Part shown: in pieces, positions 10,704 to 22,342 of the stretch | How the letters are laid out: each line of letters begins with the position of its first letter | Position numbering within the stretch: the first letter of the stretch is position 1 | Assembly: GCF_042186555.1 (NCBI RefSeq) | Contig: NC_133327.1 | Location: 327,013,746 to 327,077,745 of the forward strand | Reading direction: 5' to 3' | Source of the DNA: Aquarana catesbeiana | Lineage: Eukaryota > Chordata > Amphibia > Anura > Ranidae | DNA length: 64,000 bases | The notes under the pieces: generated by a model | Database searches by the model: none | The model's input: only the letters and a program-made list of their open reading frames with translations | What the model was told of the DNA's origin: nothing | Program-made: the position numbers and the translations under genes

Positions 10704-12023
10704 TCAGACCTGAGGACCCTGTACCGCTGCCTGCAGCACACTACGCCCAAAGGCGATATCCTCATGCCTTCTCACATCCACCTGATAGAATCTGGTGAAT
10801 GTATGAACTGAAGACCAGGTTGCGGCCTTGCAGATTTGAGCCATAGAGGCCCGGTGATGCACTGCCCAAGAAGCACCAATAGCCCTTGTGGAATGTGCCC
10901 TGATCTGAAACGGAGGAATCTTCTGTTTCAAACCGTAAGCTTGAATGATCAACTATCGAATCCATTTAGAAATGGTAGCTTTTGACGCTGCCTGTCCTCT
11001 ATTGGGACCCTCTGGCAGCACAAACAAAACATCCGTCTTGCGGATCTGAGTAGTTGCCCCTAGATAGGCCTTAACTGCTCTTACTACATCCAACGAATGT
11101 AGAGATCTCTCTTCCGGAGAACAGGGATCTGGAAAAAAGGAAGGTAGAACAATGTCTTGGTTTAAATGAAAATCAGAAACCACCTTCGGTAAAAAACTAG
11201 GATGAGGGCGTAGTACCACTCTATCCTTGTGTATAATCAAATAAGGCTCCTTACAGGAAAGAGCTGCTAATTCTGATACTCTTCTAGCAGAAGAGATGGC
11301 CACCAGAAAAATTAATTTCCTTGTCAACAAGACCAAAGGAATCTGACTTATTGGTTCAAAAGGCTGTTTCTGTAACACAGCCAGGACCAAATTCAAGTCC
11401 CAGGGGTTTAGGGGCGCTTTAACCGGAGGATTAAGAAGCATCACCCCCTGCATAAAGTTTCGGACCAAAGAATGCGAAGCAAGTGGCCGCTGAAATAATA
11501 CTGATAAAGCAGAAACCTGGCCCTTGATGGTACTCAAGGCCAGCTTCATCTCTAATCCCATCTGTAGAAAATCAAGGATTCTACCTATGACATATTTCCT
11601 GGGATGCCAACCTCTGGATTCACACCAGGTTATATAAGCCTTCCAGACGCTATGATAAATCATCCTGGAAGCTGGCTTCCTTGCATTAATCAAGGTAGAT
11701 ATGACAGGACCTGAGAGCCCACGACTCTTCAGAACATGGGTCTCAATAGCCAAACCGTCAAATTTAGCGTTTGTAAGGCAGGATGGAACACTGGACCCTG
11801 AGATAACAGGTCTGGGCGTACCGGTAGGGTCCACAGGGAACCCACCGTCATCCTTACTATTTCTGCATACCAAGTCCTTCTGGGCCAAGCGGGGGCCACC
11901 AGAAGTACCGACTTCCTTTCCTGCCTGATCCTGCGAAGGAGTTGTGGTAGTAGCAGAATAGGCGGGAATGCGTAAATCAGTGAGAACCGATGCCACGGAA
12001 TCACCAACGCATCCGTCCCGCAT
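10704..12023 (-). pseudogene. DIRS tyrosine recombinase, one premature stop
   Basis: From ATG at 12023 the frame stays open for 356 codons to a TAG at 10953-10955, then continues in the same frame to 10704. Copy 2 has a Gln codon at that position, so CAG to TAG is the likely lesion. The catalytic set of a tyrosine recombinase is visible: Arg in 'SARRVSELAAL', the H-x-x-R of 'AHSTRA' and the nucleophilic Tyr region 'TRFYQVD'; the last two lie beyond the stop. The protein would join the cDNA circle to host DNA. Its first about 100 codons overlap the end of the RT-RNase H frame. Confidence 0.9.
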
Positions 12024-13876
12024 GCAAGAGGATCTTTTGTCCTTGCCACAAATCTGTCTATCTTTTTGTTGAATCGGGATGCAAAGAGATCTACATCTGG
12101 AACCCCCCCATCTTTGGCATATGGCCCAAAAGACGTCGGGATGCAGAGACCATTCCCCTGGAAGTAACCTGCTGGCGACTTAGATAGTCCGCCTGCCAAT
12201 TCTCTATTCCCGGGATGAAAACTGCCGATATGCATGGCACATGCATCTCTGCCCAGACTAAGATCTGGTTCACCTCTTTTTGAGCAGCTCGGCTCCGGGT
12301 GCCTCCCTGATGATTGACATAAGCCACTGCTGTGGCATTGTTGGACTGGATCCTGACCGGACAACCCTGTAGCCTGATAGTCCAGGCTTTTAGAGCTAGA
12401 TGTATCGCCCGGATCTCCAGAATGTTGATGGGTAAGGTCCTCTCTGTCTTGGACCATACCCCTTGGACCGCAGCCTGTTCCAGAACTGCTCCCCAACCTG
12501 ACAGACTGGCATCTGTTGTTACCACCGTCCAGGTAACCGGTAGAAAGGATTTCCCCTTCTGCAGGTTTTGTATGAGCCACCAATTGAGGCTCTGACACAC
12601 CGCATGCGACAGGTGCATCGGAAAGTCTAATGCCTGAACCTTCTTGTTCCAGGTCGACAGAATACTGTGTTGCAGCATTCTTGAGTGAAACTGAGCATAG
12701 GGAACTGCTTCGAATGAAGACACCATCTTCCCCAGTAGCCTCATACAAAGGCGGACTGAGGGACCCTTCTTGGTCCTTACTGTCAGAATCAGCTCTCTCA
12801 AAGCAGTGATCTTTGCCTGGGGTAGAAATATTTTCTCCTGGCTTGTATCTATAATCAGACCTAAATACTCCAGTCTTCTTACTGGTTTTAGGAAAGACTT
12901 TGAGGATCCAACCCAGGTGTTCTAGATACCTGACCGTGGTCCTCAAGTTTCCATTCAAAGAGGCTACCGACCGGTCTATCAAGAGCAGGTCGTCTAGGTA
13001 TGCTATGACAGCTATACCCTGAGCCCTTAATCTGGCCAGAGGAGGAGCCAAGATCTCTGTGAACATTCGAGGTGCAGTGGCTATCCCAAAAGGCAGAGCC
13101 ACAAACTGGAAATGGCGCCCTCCTACCTCGAAGCGCAGAAACTTCTGATGAGCAGGAAAAATGGGCACATGCAGATATGCATCTCTGATGTCTATTGATG
13201 CCAGAAATTCTCCTCCCTGCAGGGTGGGAACTACTGTTCGAATTGATTCCATGCGGAAGGATTGAATCCTTAGGAATCGGTCCAGATCCCTTAAGTCCAA
13301 AATGGGCCTGACATCCCCATTTGGCTTTTGGACCGTAAAAAGGTTGGAATAGAAGCCCAATCCCTGGTCCTTTGCAGGAACTATCATAATGACCTCCTGC
13401 GACAAAAGTCGCTCTAACTCTAGAAGGAGCGACTGCTTCTTCTCTGGGTCTCTGGGAACATTTGATCTGAGGAACCGAGGAGAAGGGAATTCCTGAAACT
13501 CCAGCTTGTACCCTAAGGTTACCGTGGAGACTACCCATCTGTCCTGGAAGTCCTCGTGCCAGAGCTCTGAGAACTGTCGCAGTCTTCCCCCCACTCGAGT
13601 GAGCGGGGGCGCCCCCTCATGCAGAGGTCTTAGTGTTTTGCCTAGTAGGCTTCTTTCCCCAGGACTTCTTTTGTCCCTGGGGTTGACTCTTGTCTCTGGA
13701 CCCCGATGGAGGCGGCCGTCGAGACTGCCTGGAGGCTGAAGCCCCCGGCGCTGGGGAAAGAGTCCGTTTGAAAGAGGGACGCTTACTCTTCTTCTTGACA
13801 GGTAAGAGAGTGCTTTTCCCACAAGAGATTCTCTTGATATAGTTATCCAAGTCCTCTCCAAACAACCTTGCACCAC
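11729..13876 (-). pseudogene. DIRS reverse transcriptase-RNase H, two compensating frameshifts
   Basis: RT blocks run from about 13590: 'GGRLRQF', 'KPNGDVRPILDLRDL', 'DIRDAYLHVPI', 'LPFGIATAP' and the catalytic YLDD (12989-13000). Near 12890 the RT frame is lost and RNase H continues in a different frame (12801-12091), with 'VTTDASLSGWG', Glu in 'LEIRAIHLA' and Asp-box 'IQSNNATAVAYV'. Near 12100 the original frame is regained at 'VDLFASRFNKK' and runs to 11729. The uninterrupted 715-codon frame is therefore a chimera of RT frame, hidden frame and linker frame, not one real protein. Synthesis of cDNA and removal of RNA would be its roles. Confidence 0.9.
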
Positions 13877-14947
13877 GAAATGGAAACCCAGCCAGTAGCT
13901 TCTTACATGGTGCTTCGGCTGACCAATTTTTCAACCATAGGATTCTACGTATATGCACCAACCCCAGTGAAAGACGGGAGGTTTGCACGATAGAATCTCT
14001 AATGGCGTCAACCACAAATCATAAGGCCGCTGGAAGGTTAGCAAACCCCTGGGCCTGCTGTTCAGGTAATACTTTGATGACCTGCTTAACATGGTCTCTT
14101 AAGTATTGACAGACTCCAATCGCTGCTACTGCAGGTTGGGCCACTGATCCTGCTAAGGAGAAAACATCCTTCAATAGGGATTCCATCCTTTTATCTACAG
14201 GATCCCTGAGCATCTGAGCATTGTCTACAGGACAAGTCAGGCTATTATTTACGGAGGAAATGGCGGCATCAATAGCCGGTATTCCCCACATTTTAATAAA
14301 CTTTTCTTCCATCGGATAAAGTGTTGAAAACTTTCTCGGCGGAAAAAAACGTTTGTCTGGGTGATCCCACTCAGAATAAATAAGCTTTTCAAGTAAAGTA
14401 TGAACAGGAAAAGCATGTGCTGCTTGGAAAGGTTTCAGTGACCCCAAAGCAGAAGAGGATTCTTTAGCAGTTTCAGGTATGGGCAACTTAAATGTGGAGC
14501 GGACCAATCCAGTGAGGATCTGCACTAAGACTTTCTCCTCTTGGGAAGTCGCAGAGGGTCCCTCTCCACCTGAATCCTCCGAAGAGGAATCATCCATCCC
14601 ATCCCGATCCTCTGAAAGGGATTCATCTCCTTTATCCCAGAGCTCCTCTGTCTGAGGGTCTTGGGGAACAGAGGAAAGCCTAGTGCGTTTTCTTCCACTG
14701 AGTGAAGACGTAATCACGACCAGTAATCTTTCCTCTAGACCATTAATGGTTGAGGAAAAAACCTCTTGTGTAATATATACAGGGGCTGAAGTGCCAGAAG
14801 CAGGTGTAGCCCCTGACCCCGATGGCTCTCCCTGGCTAGCCGTCCCTGGCCCATCTTTAGGGGGGGGAGGATGCTGCCGACAGGGGGCCCTCAGAACCTG
14901 AACGAGATCCCCTAGTGTCTCTGGTTCCTGGGGTGCTTGAACCTCTT
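13617..14947 (-). pseudogene. DIRS gag, one premature TGA
   Basis: The frame runs from about 14947 to 13617, interrupted by TGA at 14016-14018 (probably from CGA). The N-terminal third is rich in Pro, Ser and acidic residues; the middle is predicted helical; the C-terminus is rich in Lys, Arg and Ser and could bind nucleic acid. A candidate splice acceptor (pyrimidine-rich, ending ctatgggtag at 14948-14950) precedes it, by analogy with family B, but no first exon is identified. It ends in TGA at 13617-13619, after which the same frame stays open into the RT region. Placement upstream of RT supports the gag call; there is no sequence match to a known domain. Confidence 0.75.
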
Positions 14948-16046
14948 CTACCCATAGTGCAAAGCAACAAGGTGTGAGGTATACAAATGAACACTGCCCG
15001 CTGAGCGATGTAGTCTGGCTAAAAGCCTTGCTACCTAATGCTCAGTCTGGTATTACTTCAGTAAATGCTGCCTAGGAGAATGCCTGTGTCCCACCTTACA
15101 TGCGACCGTCAGCTCTGTGTCTCTCAGAAGGCTGAGTGCACCTGTACAGAGTGCCTTTTATAGCCTGCAGCTGGCCTGAGTGGGAGTCTAAGCACTCTGT
15201 GCTGACGTCCCGCCCCCTCCTCTACCGCCCCCCCCCCCCTCGAGTTTTGAAAAAAACGAGCGCTTCCCGCACTGCCGACTCTCCTGTCATGCTTCTGGAG
15301 AAAAGGCTGGGGATGGGGGGGGGGGAGGGAGGGAGGCTGGTAACAAGATCTGCCTGAACGGCTATCTTCAGAGATGGTGACCATTAGGCCGCAGAGCCCG
15401 GGTGGTGTAACCACTTTCTAGACCCCTGTGGCCCCTCTCTAGCCTGGGGGGAACATTCAAACATAAGAAATCCCCCTTTCCACCTTACCTACTTGCAGCC
15501 TGCTTTGAGATGCTGGGACATAATCAGCACTGAACACCTGAGACAGTCAGTCAGCATGTGTAGGTTTGTGCTCTTGGCAGCCCCCGGTGGTCACAATAGG
15601 CATAGCATGCATTTACCTTAAAGGAGAAAAGCCACTAGAACTCAAAAATTCTGTGGAATCTCCTCTTACCTTATCCAGCCGCAGGGTGCTGTTTACACAG
15701 ACCCAATCTTCACCTCTCACGGTGGGCTCCGTTTGAAAAAACCGTCAGAGACTGGGGCCCCCATCAGTAGGGGGATCCAACAGTTCTGGGACCGTAAAGC
15801 ACCTCGCCAGAAATTAGGAAGTTTAAAGCCATTTTCTGATCTGCGGGGTCCAGCTCTCTAAAAAGAGAAGCATTACGGGTAAAACCTCGTTTCTTCGGAC
15901 ACGAGGCCCGGGTACCATTCAATTCGGCCATGAAAAGACACTTTGAATGGATCCGGTTCGCCTGGCTTGCCCCAGTATAGGATCTTAGGATATTCCCTTT
16001 GGAGCTCAGCACAGGACATCTTTACACGTCCATCACCTAAGACACT

Positions 16047-16200
16047 GGCGTAAAAACTGAGGTATCCCTGCAAGGGGGAGGGATTATATAGGGGGTTGAA
16101 CTTCCTGATAGGGTGTGCCAGTGTCCAATCACCAGTGATACCTATATAACCCATCAGTAATTACTGTGGCTCTGTGTCCCGTGATGTTCGAGAAAGAAAT
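16047..16200. repeat. DIRS family A copy 1: inverted terminal repeat at the right (5') end
   Basis: It is the reverse complement of the left terminal repeat, from 'aaaactgaggtatccctgca' to 'cccatcagtaattactgtgg', and ends near 'gttcgagaaagaaat'. Transcription of the minus-strand genes presumably starts in or near this repeat; I cannot point to a specific promoter motif. Confidence 0.88.
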
Positions 16201-16424
16201 ATTATTTTGGGCCAGTTTTCCTTTGATAATAAAAATAAAGTCCAGGAGATATCCATAACTATTTACTACCAAATGAAAGCCCAATTTGTCCTTAAAAAAA
16301 AAAAAAAAAAAACACAAGGTATAATTCACCTGGATGCACAAAGTAGTTGTGACGATGTGTATGGTTTTGCAAAATTGAGATTAGGCATTTGGATTTGTTT
16401 TACCCTTAGGTGTGAAGGGGTTAA

Positions 16425-17000
16425 CATATTTGATGAGTATTTACTGGACACAACCTCACATTTTATAGTCTACTAAGAAATCAGGGATTATATTGTGTTT
16501 GTGTGCCTTAAATTAATTAGCATTTTATATCGAGAACATAGATTTGATAAACCGTAGCCCAATTAAACCCATTAGAGGTAAGCTGGAATAGGCCATCAAG
16601 ATCTGATCGAAGCCTATTTTATATGCCTTTTCAATGTTTATTATTATAATGTTATGTACCATTTGCAACAACTTTAATTGTCATGTTCTTATTTGATAAA
16701 ATAAAAAAATTTTTATGATAAAAAACAGTAGCCCAATTATACTGTGACGTACAAAAAATGAAACTGCCACCATTCTGTTCTACAGGGCAGTGGAAAAGAT
16801 AAAAAGTGATGGCCAAAACAGAATAGAGGGCCCTATTTATAATGAATCGTGGATACCACTGTCCACTGAATAGTGCAGTATTTGTGTCTACATTATGTCT
16901 GCGGGGTCGGTAACCACAATCTGATAAATGATCAAGGAAAGTATGGAATTTTTCAGCTAGGTTTTTAAAATCTAGTATATATGAAAGGACTACAACTTAC
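16425..17000. other. Intron sequence without recognised features
   Basis: AT-rich intron between the TTAA site at 16421-16424 and the CEP162 donor at 16999-17000. Nothing identifiable is seen. Confidence 0.5.
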
Positions 17001-17114
17001 CTGTGCCCATGGCCTCACTGTTCCCTTGTGGTTTAACTGATTCAGGGTCTTCTTGTGGTCGCTGTAAAAGCTTTTGAGTATCAATTGTGGAATCCATTGA
17101 GTCCAGCAACAGGA
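17001..17114 (-). CDS. cep162: CEP162 coding exon (exon E)
   Basis: A 114-nt exon with acceptor 'acattctag' (ending at 17115) and a strong donor 'gtaagt' (from 17000). It begins with two bases of a split codon and ends with one (phase 1 to phase 1), joining exon D upstream and exon F downstream. The encoded start, LLLDSMDS, aligns with the 'VVLLDSLDS' segment of human CEP162 directly after the EEK-MLA segment encoded by exon D. The rest is acidic and low-complexity, as is usual for the poorly conserved N-terminal third of the protein. Confidence 0.87.
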
Positions 17115-18667
17115 CTAGAATGTAAAATAAATAATCATTACAAGTGTATATCTAATACAATCTGTATGCACGATGCAATATGAACTAAAGCATGTACTAT
17201 GTGCCATGCAAGTGATATTACCACAATTGATAACATTGTTAACCAGTTGTGGACACTATGCCAAACGATGTATACAAAGTGTAGTACGCCGTCGTTTTTC
17301 TAGCCCTTAGCTGCTACCCTTCATACTTGCTGTGAATTGCTGACTGTTAGAACAACAGTAGATTTTCTGGCCAAATAGCTATGCATTTGTTTTTGTTTTT
17401 TGATAGCTGGACCCCTTTGTGTGCTAGGACAACACTGCTCCTCCATAGATACAGAACAGTAAACTGTTCTGTAGGACAGAACTGTTAGGACAGGAAATGT
17501 GTTGTTGTTGGCAGGATTATCAAGTGAAAATAAAGGAAAGAAAAAGCCCTAAAACCGATATTAAACCTAAAACCAAAATGTATTGCAGCTTACAAATCAT
17601 TAGATGCGGTGGCTGCATTGTTTTTTTTTTACTTTTTCCCAGTTTTCCCCTGGTGATCTGGCCAGTAACACACCTCCTGTATTAAAGTGCCCCTACTCTG
17701 GATGAAGGAGCTCAGGGGGCACAACAGGCAGCAGCATTGTCTGTCTAGGGAGAGGGTAGGGTTAAATGTACAAGCAGATTTAAATACACTAACAAACTGA
17801 AGCCAAACTCCAGCTTACACTTTATAATCCATTATAGCAAACTAAATTTTTCTTTTGCGATGAAAGTTTTATATGAATAAATAAAAGAAGATCATTGTAA
17901 GTGGTAAATGGTTTGTCTCATGCCTGTAAACTGACATATCCGGAAGGGAGCTTATTCTTTTGAAAAACAGATTTACTAACTGGATCACCTTAGGAAAGTG
18001 GAAAAATTAAAGCCTAAAAAAGAAAAATGAATGCAGCCATCGCATCTATTTGGTAAGCTGCGATATAATAAAATGTTTGCTTTTGGGTTTAATAATGCTT
18101 TCAAAAAAAAGAAAGAAAAAAAGAATGCAGCCACCAGATCTAAGGATCTTTAAGCTGCAACAAATTGCATTTTTCTTCTTGGGTAAAGATATGTTTTTAC
18201 TTAACAAAAAAAGAAAGGTTTCCTCTATTGCAAAGCCAAGAACAATGTTAACCAGTACCTGATCAATTTGGCATTTTCACTAGATGAAAAAGCTAAATTT
18301 TTTACATATAAAAATGTTCATTGTGCCTCAACACAATTCGTACCCTGAAAAATGTGTAGCTCGTCTGAAATTCCTCCTTAAAAAAAAAACAAAACAAAAA
18401 AAAAACAGTACACATCCTGTTGTGAGCGTGCCTAGGCATTGCTATGCCTACAACCTCATAGCTATACAACTGCAGTATGAGATCTACGGCACCACTACAT
18501 CTGACTCCTAATCTCACCAATATTTGAGTCAGATTTGGTGATGTGCTGCACACCGTTCTCCTTACTAGAGGCTTTGACATAAGGAAACAAAGCTCTGTCC
18601 CTAATGAGTTGGCCAGGGGCTCACATTAACAATGCATGGCAATAATGGGGAAAAGAACAGCTTAAGT
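17115..18667. other. Intron sequence without recognised features
   Basis: Part of the intron between exons D and E. It contains several A- or T-rich runs but no recognisable transposon ends, gene or long open frame. Confidence 0.45.
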
Positions 18668-19380
18668 GTAGTGTAAATAAAAATAAGACGGATTTGACAA
18701 GTCCTTTATTAAGAATCTTCCTCCGTCGTGATGTCACGGGTGGGCGGCACAGAAGACCAGAGGGAGGACACCGATGGAAGATTTTTAATAAAGGACTTGT
18801 CAAAACCATCTCTGGTTTTTATTTACACTACACTGCCTTTTTTGGGGTGAATGGGTAGGGGTACAATGTACCCCATACTCATTCACATAGGTGGGTCGGG
18901 ACCTGGGGGCCTCCTTGTTAACTACTTATGGACCACCGCACGACGATATACGTCCTAATTTTGAAAGGGAATATCCTTGTTATGGCACCAGCTAGCTGCC
19001 ATAACCTCGGCATCCTCTTCTTCGGCCGGCGGTCCGCTTTCCGATACTGGTGGTCTCTGCGGAGGATTCACCGCAAATTCACTTTTAATCGGCGGCAGGA
19101 GAGGGTCCCTGGAGACGAGTGAGGGGAAGATGGCCCCTACCTGTCTCCATACCATTGCAGGGCGGAAGCGACGTCAAAACATCACTTCCGCCCAGAGCTC
19201 TTAAAGGGCCATATATATATTTTTTTTTAATTGCATTTTAGTGTAAATACGAGATCTGAGGTCTTTTTGACCCCAGATCTCATATTTAAGAGGTCCTGTC
19301 ATGCTTTTTTTCTATTACAAGGGATGTTTACATTCCTTGCAATAGAAATAAAAGTGATTTTTTTTTTTTTTTAAAGAACA

Positions 19381-19417
<37 letters not shown>

Positions 19418-20470
19418 ATATGAGAATGGTGTTCAAACCACACATGTGGGGTATTGCCGCGATCGGTAGAGCGAGAACAATAATTCTAGCCCTAGACATC
19501 CTCTGTAACTCAAAACATGCAACTTCTAATTTTTTTTAAACGTCGTGTATTGAGATTTTTAAGGGTAAAAGTTTGTTGCCATTCCACAAGCTGGCACAAT
19601 TTTGAAGCGTGACATGTTGGGTATCAATTTACTTGGCGTAACATTATCTTTCACAATATAAACAAAAATTTTTTTTTTTTTTTTTTTACTAGTAATGGTG
19701 GCGATCTGCAATGTTTATCAGGACTGCGACTTTATGGTGGACACGGACAATTGACACGTTTTTGGGACCATTGTCATTTATACAGCGTTCAGTGCTATAA
19801 AAAATGCATTGATTACTGTAAAAATGTCACCGGCAGGGAAGGGATTAACACTAGGGGGCGATCAAGGGGTTAATGTGTTCCCTAGAGTGTATTCTAACTG
19901 AAGGGGGGAGTGGACTGTGTAGGGGAAGTGATAGATCGCTGTTCATACTCTGTATGAACAGATGATTTGTCACTTCTCACCTCAGAGAACCGGAAACTGT
20001 GTGTTTACACACACAGATGCTGGTTCTCCGTGTGCCCTGAGCAATCGCAGGAGCCGGCAGTTATCACGACCGCCAGGCACTCGCATCGGCTCTGTGGGCA
20101 CGCGAGCCCCTAGTGGCCACAGGGCGAAGTGATGTTACATAACGTCTTCTTGCCCAGCCGAGCCATTCTGCCGCAGTACAACTGCAGCGGCTGGCCGGCA
20201 AGTGGTTAAGGGGGGCTTCCAGATTCTGATAAGCCCCCTGCTCGCAGACCCCCCGCAACCACCGCCCAGGGTTGTTGGGAGGAGGCCCTTGTTCCCATCA
20301 ACAGGCCCCCTGCCCCAAAGCACCCCCCCCCGACCTGCATGCTTGGATAAGGGTCTGGAATTAATTTTGGGGGCGATATTACATGTTTTTTGGCATGGGG
20401 TTTTTCCCTCCAAATCCATATCAGACTGAAGGGTCTCTTTTGGGGGGGGGGGTTCCCCTTCAAGATCCTC
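18668..20470 (+). repeat. Dispersed repeat R1, copy 2, split by a TTAA element
   Basis: 18837-18921 matches 1246-1315 and 20206-20470 matches 1312-1600. Together they form one R1 copy opened at its TTAA by the element 18922-20205. At the left side an inverted repeat (18672-18720 against 18775-18825) contains 'aaggacttgtcaaa' arms around 'gatgtcacgggtgggcgg'. Its relation to the foldback at 786-1077, which lies at the equivalent position, is likely but the sequence differs. Confidence 0.75.
18922..20205. mobile_element. TTAA-flanked non-autonomous element (CCACTT family), complete
   Basis: The ends are TTAA-CTACTTATGGACC on the left and GGCAAGTGG-TTAA on the right, with the TTAA duplication at 18918-18921 and 20206-20209. 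It is related to the elements at 23260-24296, 34540-35704 and 46498-47606. Shared internal parts include the 'cattgcagggcgga' block, the 'gagatctg-aggtc' hairpin (19250-19284) and a 'ccctaga' block near 19490. It has no coding capacity. TTAA duplication points to piggyBac or Kolobok enzymes; which one is not decidable here. Confidence 0.88.
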
Positions 20471-21137
20471 AGAGCACAAGTTGCATGCCACAAGTCGGAT
20501 CACAATGATCCGACTCTGAGGCGACTTCCATTCAAATCAATGAAAGTCAGATCATTTAAGACGGCTCTCGCAGGGAACCATTGATTTTTGACATGTCAAA
20601 AAAAAAAAAAAAAACACAACGATTGACGCATTAAGCCACGTTTAGCAGCTTCAGACGTCTTTACAGCTGTAATGCTGGTCTTCAAAACCCTGGGTTGTTT
20701 TGTAGCTTGAAAACACCTATGCCACTTGCAGCTCCTAAAAGCCTGCATGTGCACGAGGCCATAGAATAACATGGAGAGGAGTTTTTAAGCTGGAAAAAAA
20801 AAAAAACACATCTGACATTAAAAAAAGCAGCTGTAAAGATGCCCTGTGTGCATGGGGGCTTAGAGCTATTAAACTTACATGTTTGACACACTTGGGAATG
20901 AAGCAGAAACCTACGCAGCTTATAGGAGAAACAGGAGACAAACCAGTAGGCTGTCACCAGTGTAATAACCACTGATATTGCTATGAGTAGTTTGAAAGTA
21001 AAAAGGAGAAAAAGGAGGTTGCAAAGCAGCAGGCTAAGAATAGTGTTTGGTTCTTGGGCTATAGAGTGTGAATTGTAGAGTTGCTGAAAATCTGTACTGA
21101 ATGTTTTAATAAATACTGTCTACAAACACACACTCAC
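20471..21137. other. Intron sequence, possible decayed MITE
   Basis: No gene. The part 20620-20880 has near-inverted ends ('cagctgtaatgctgg' and 'gcagctgtaaagatgcc') and may be a decayed hAT-like MITE; I cannot define its borders. Confidence 0.35.
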
Positions 21138-21168
21138 CTTTGGCAAGCATTTCATGCTTTTCTTCTTC
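21138..21168 (-). CDS. cep162: CEP162 coding microexon (exon D)
   Basis: A 31-nt exon between acceptor 'aactttttag' (ending at 21169) and a consensus donor 'gtgagtg' (from 21137). It begins in phase 0 and ends in phase 1, matching exon C (ends phase 0) and exon E (starts phase 1). It encodes EEEKHEMLAK plus the first base of a Val codon, which aligns with 'EEEKTGMLANV' of human CEP162. Being so short it cannot be recognised alone; the match plus the phase chain make it convincing. Confidence 0.83.
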
Positions 21169-21708
21169 CTAAAAAGTTAAGAGAAGTATTTTAATTAAAG
21201 TGATTCCAAGTCAAGATAAATTGAACATCATTCTTATTTACCCTAAAACACATAGTTGCGCTCACAGATTTACACACATCCCTGGCAGAAGCTGTAAATT
21301 GTGGACCATCAATCAGATTAAAAAAAAAAACTTAGTTCTTAAAGTACATCTGAACCCCAATTTTTTCCCCATTTTAGACAGAGCAAGGAATATAGGAAGG
21401 AAATATTTCCAATGTAAGGGAATTCCCCTCTTAGTTGTCACGTGTTACCATTGAAAAACATTTCCCCCTCTATTCCTGTTCTAGTGGCAACTCAAAATAT
21501 TGGATTTGCCTTATTTTCATTCTTAGTGACAAAGGTGATCAGGACAATTAGAGAAAGAGCAAATTTACCTAACGTGGATACAGACAGTAACCAACAGTGG
21601 TTGTATATCCTCGCTACTCTATCCAAATCTAAAAAAAAGTTCTCTTTAGTTATATTTTGTTATCCTGTGTTGAGCCTTTAGTGTCAATGATGGCTTGCAG
21701 TCTTAAAA
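21169..21708. other. Intron sequence without recognised features
   Basis: No gene or identified repeat between exon D and the DIRS copy starting near 21709. Confidence 0.45.
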
Positions 21709-22342
21709 ATAGGATTTTTATAACAGCTTACCTGTAAAATCCTTTTCTTGGAGTACATCACGGGACACAGAGCAACCATAGTAATTACTATGTGGGTTAT
21801 AGGCCACCTTCAGGTGATGGACACTGGCACACTCAAGACAGGAAGTCCCTCCCTATATAACCCCTCCCATACAGGGAGTACCTCAGTTTTTTTAGCAAAG
21901 CAATAAGTATCCCAACGAGAGCAATGGACCTCTGTGTCCCATGATGTACTCCAAGAAAAGGATTTTACAGGTAAGCTGTTATAAAAATCCTATTTTCTTT
22001 ATCGTACATCACAGGACACAGAGCAGCCATAGTAATTACTATGTGGGATGTCCCAAAGCAATGCCATCTGAGGAGAGGGAGACACAGAAAAAAGCAGGCC
22101 GCCATCAGATGCAAGAACCTATACTGCTGCCCGCAGTACACTGCGCCCAAAGACGGCATCCTCATGCCCTTTTACATCCACCTGATAGAAGCTGGTGAAT
22201 GTATGGACCGAAGACCAAGTTGCAGCCTTACTGCTCTGGTAGAGTGCGCTCTAACTTGAAAAGGTGGAACCCTCCTTTTCAAACCATAAGCCTGGATAAT
22301 AACTTGCCGAATCCACTTAGAAATAGTAGACTTCGATGCTGC

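Larger units (their letters stand above)
10310..16200 (-). mobile_element. DIRS-like retrotransposon, family A, copy 1 (structurally complete)
   Basis: Inverted terminal repeats lie at about 10366-10490 and 16047-16170. An internal complementary region (10519-10650) pairs in its two halves with the two outer ends. Between them on the minus strand lie gag, RT-RNase H and a tyrosine recombinase in that order. This is the DIRS architecture: replication through a circle closed by the recombinase, without an integrase and without target duplication. The flanks show only AT-rich sequence, as expected. Each gene carries a lesion (see the separate entries), so this copy cannot move by itself. It sits inside a TTAA element. 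Confidence 0.93.
9276..16420. mobile_element. TTAA-flanked non-autonomous element interrupted by two later insertions
   Basis: The left end is TTAA-CCCCTTCATGCCG (9272 on) and the right end is the inverted match TGTGAAGGGG-TTAA (to 16424). An element with TTAA target duplication therefore spans this interval, split by a TWA-flanked MITE (9689-10102) and a complete DIRS element (10310-16200). Removing both leaves about 0.8 kb. TTAA duplication is typical of piggyBac and Kolobok transposons; there is no transposase here. A similar right end occurs at 58355-58366. Confidence 0.7.
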
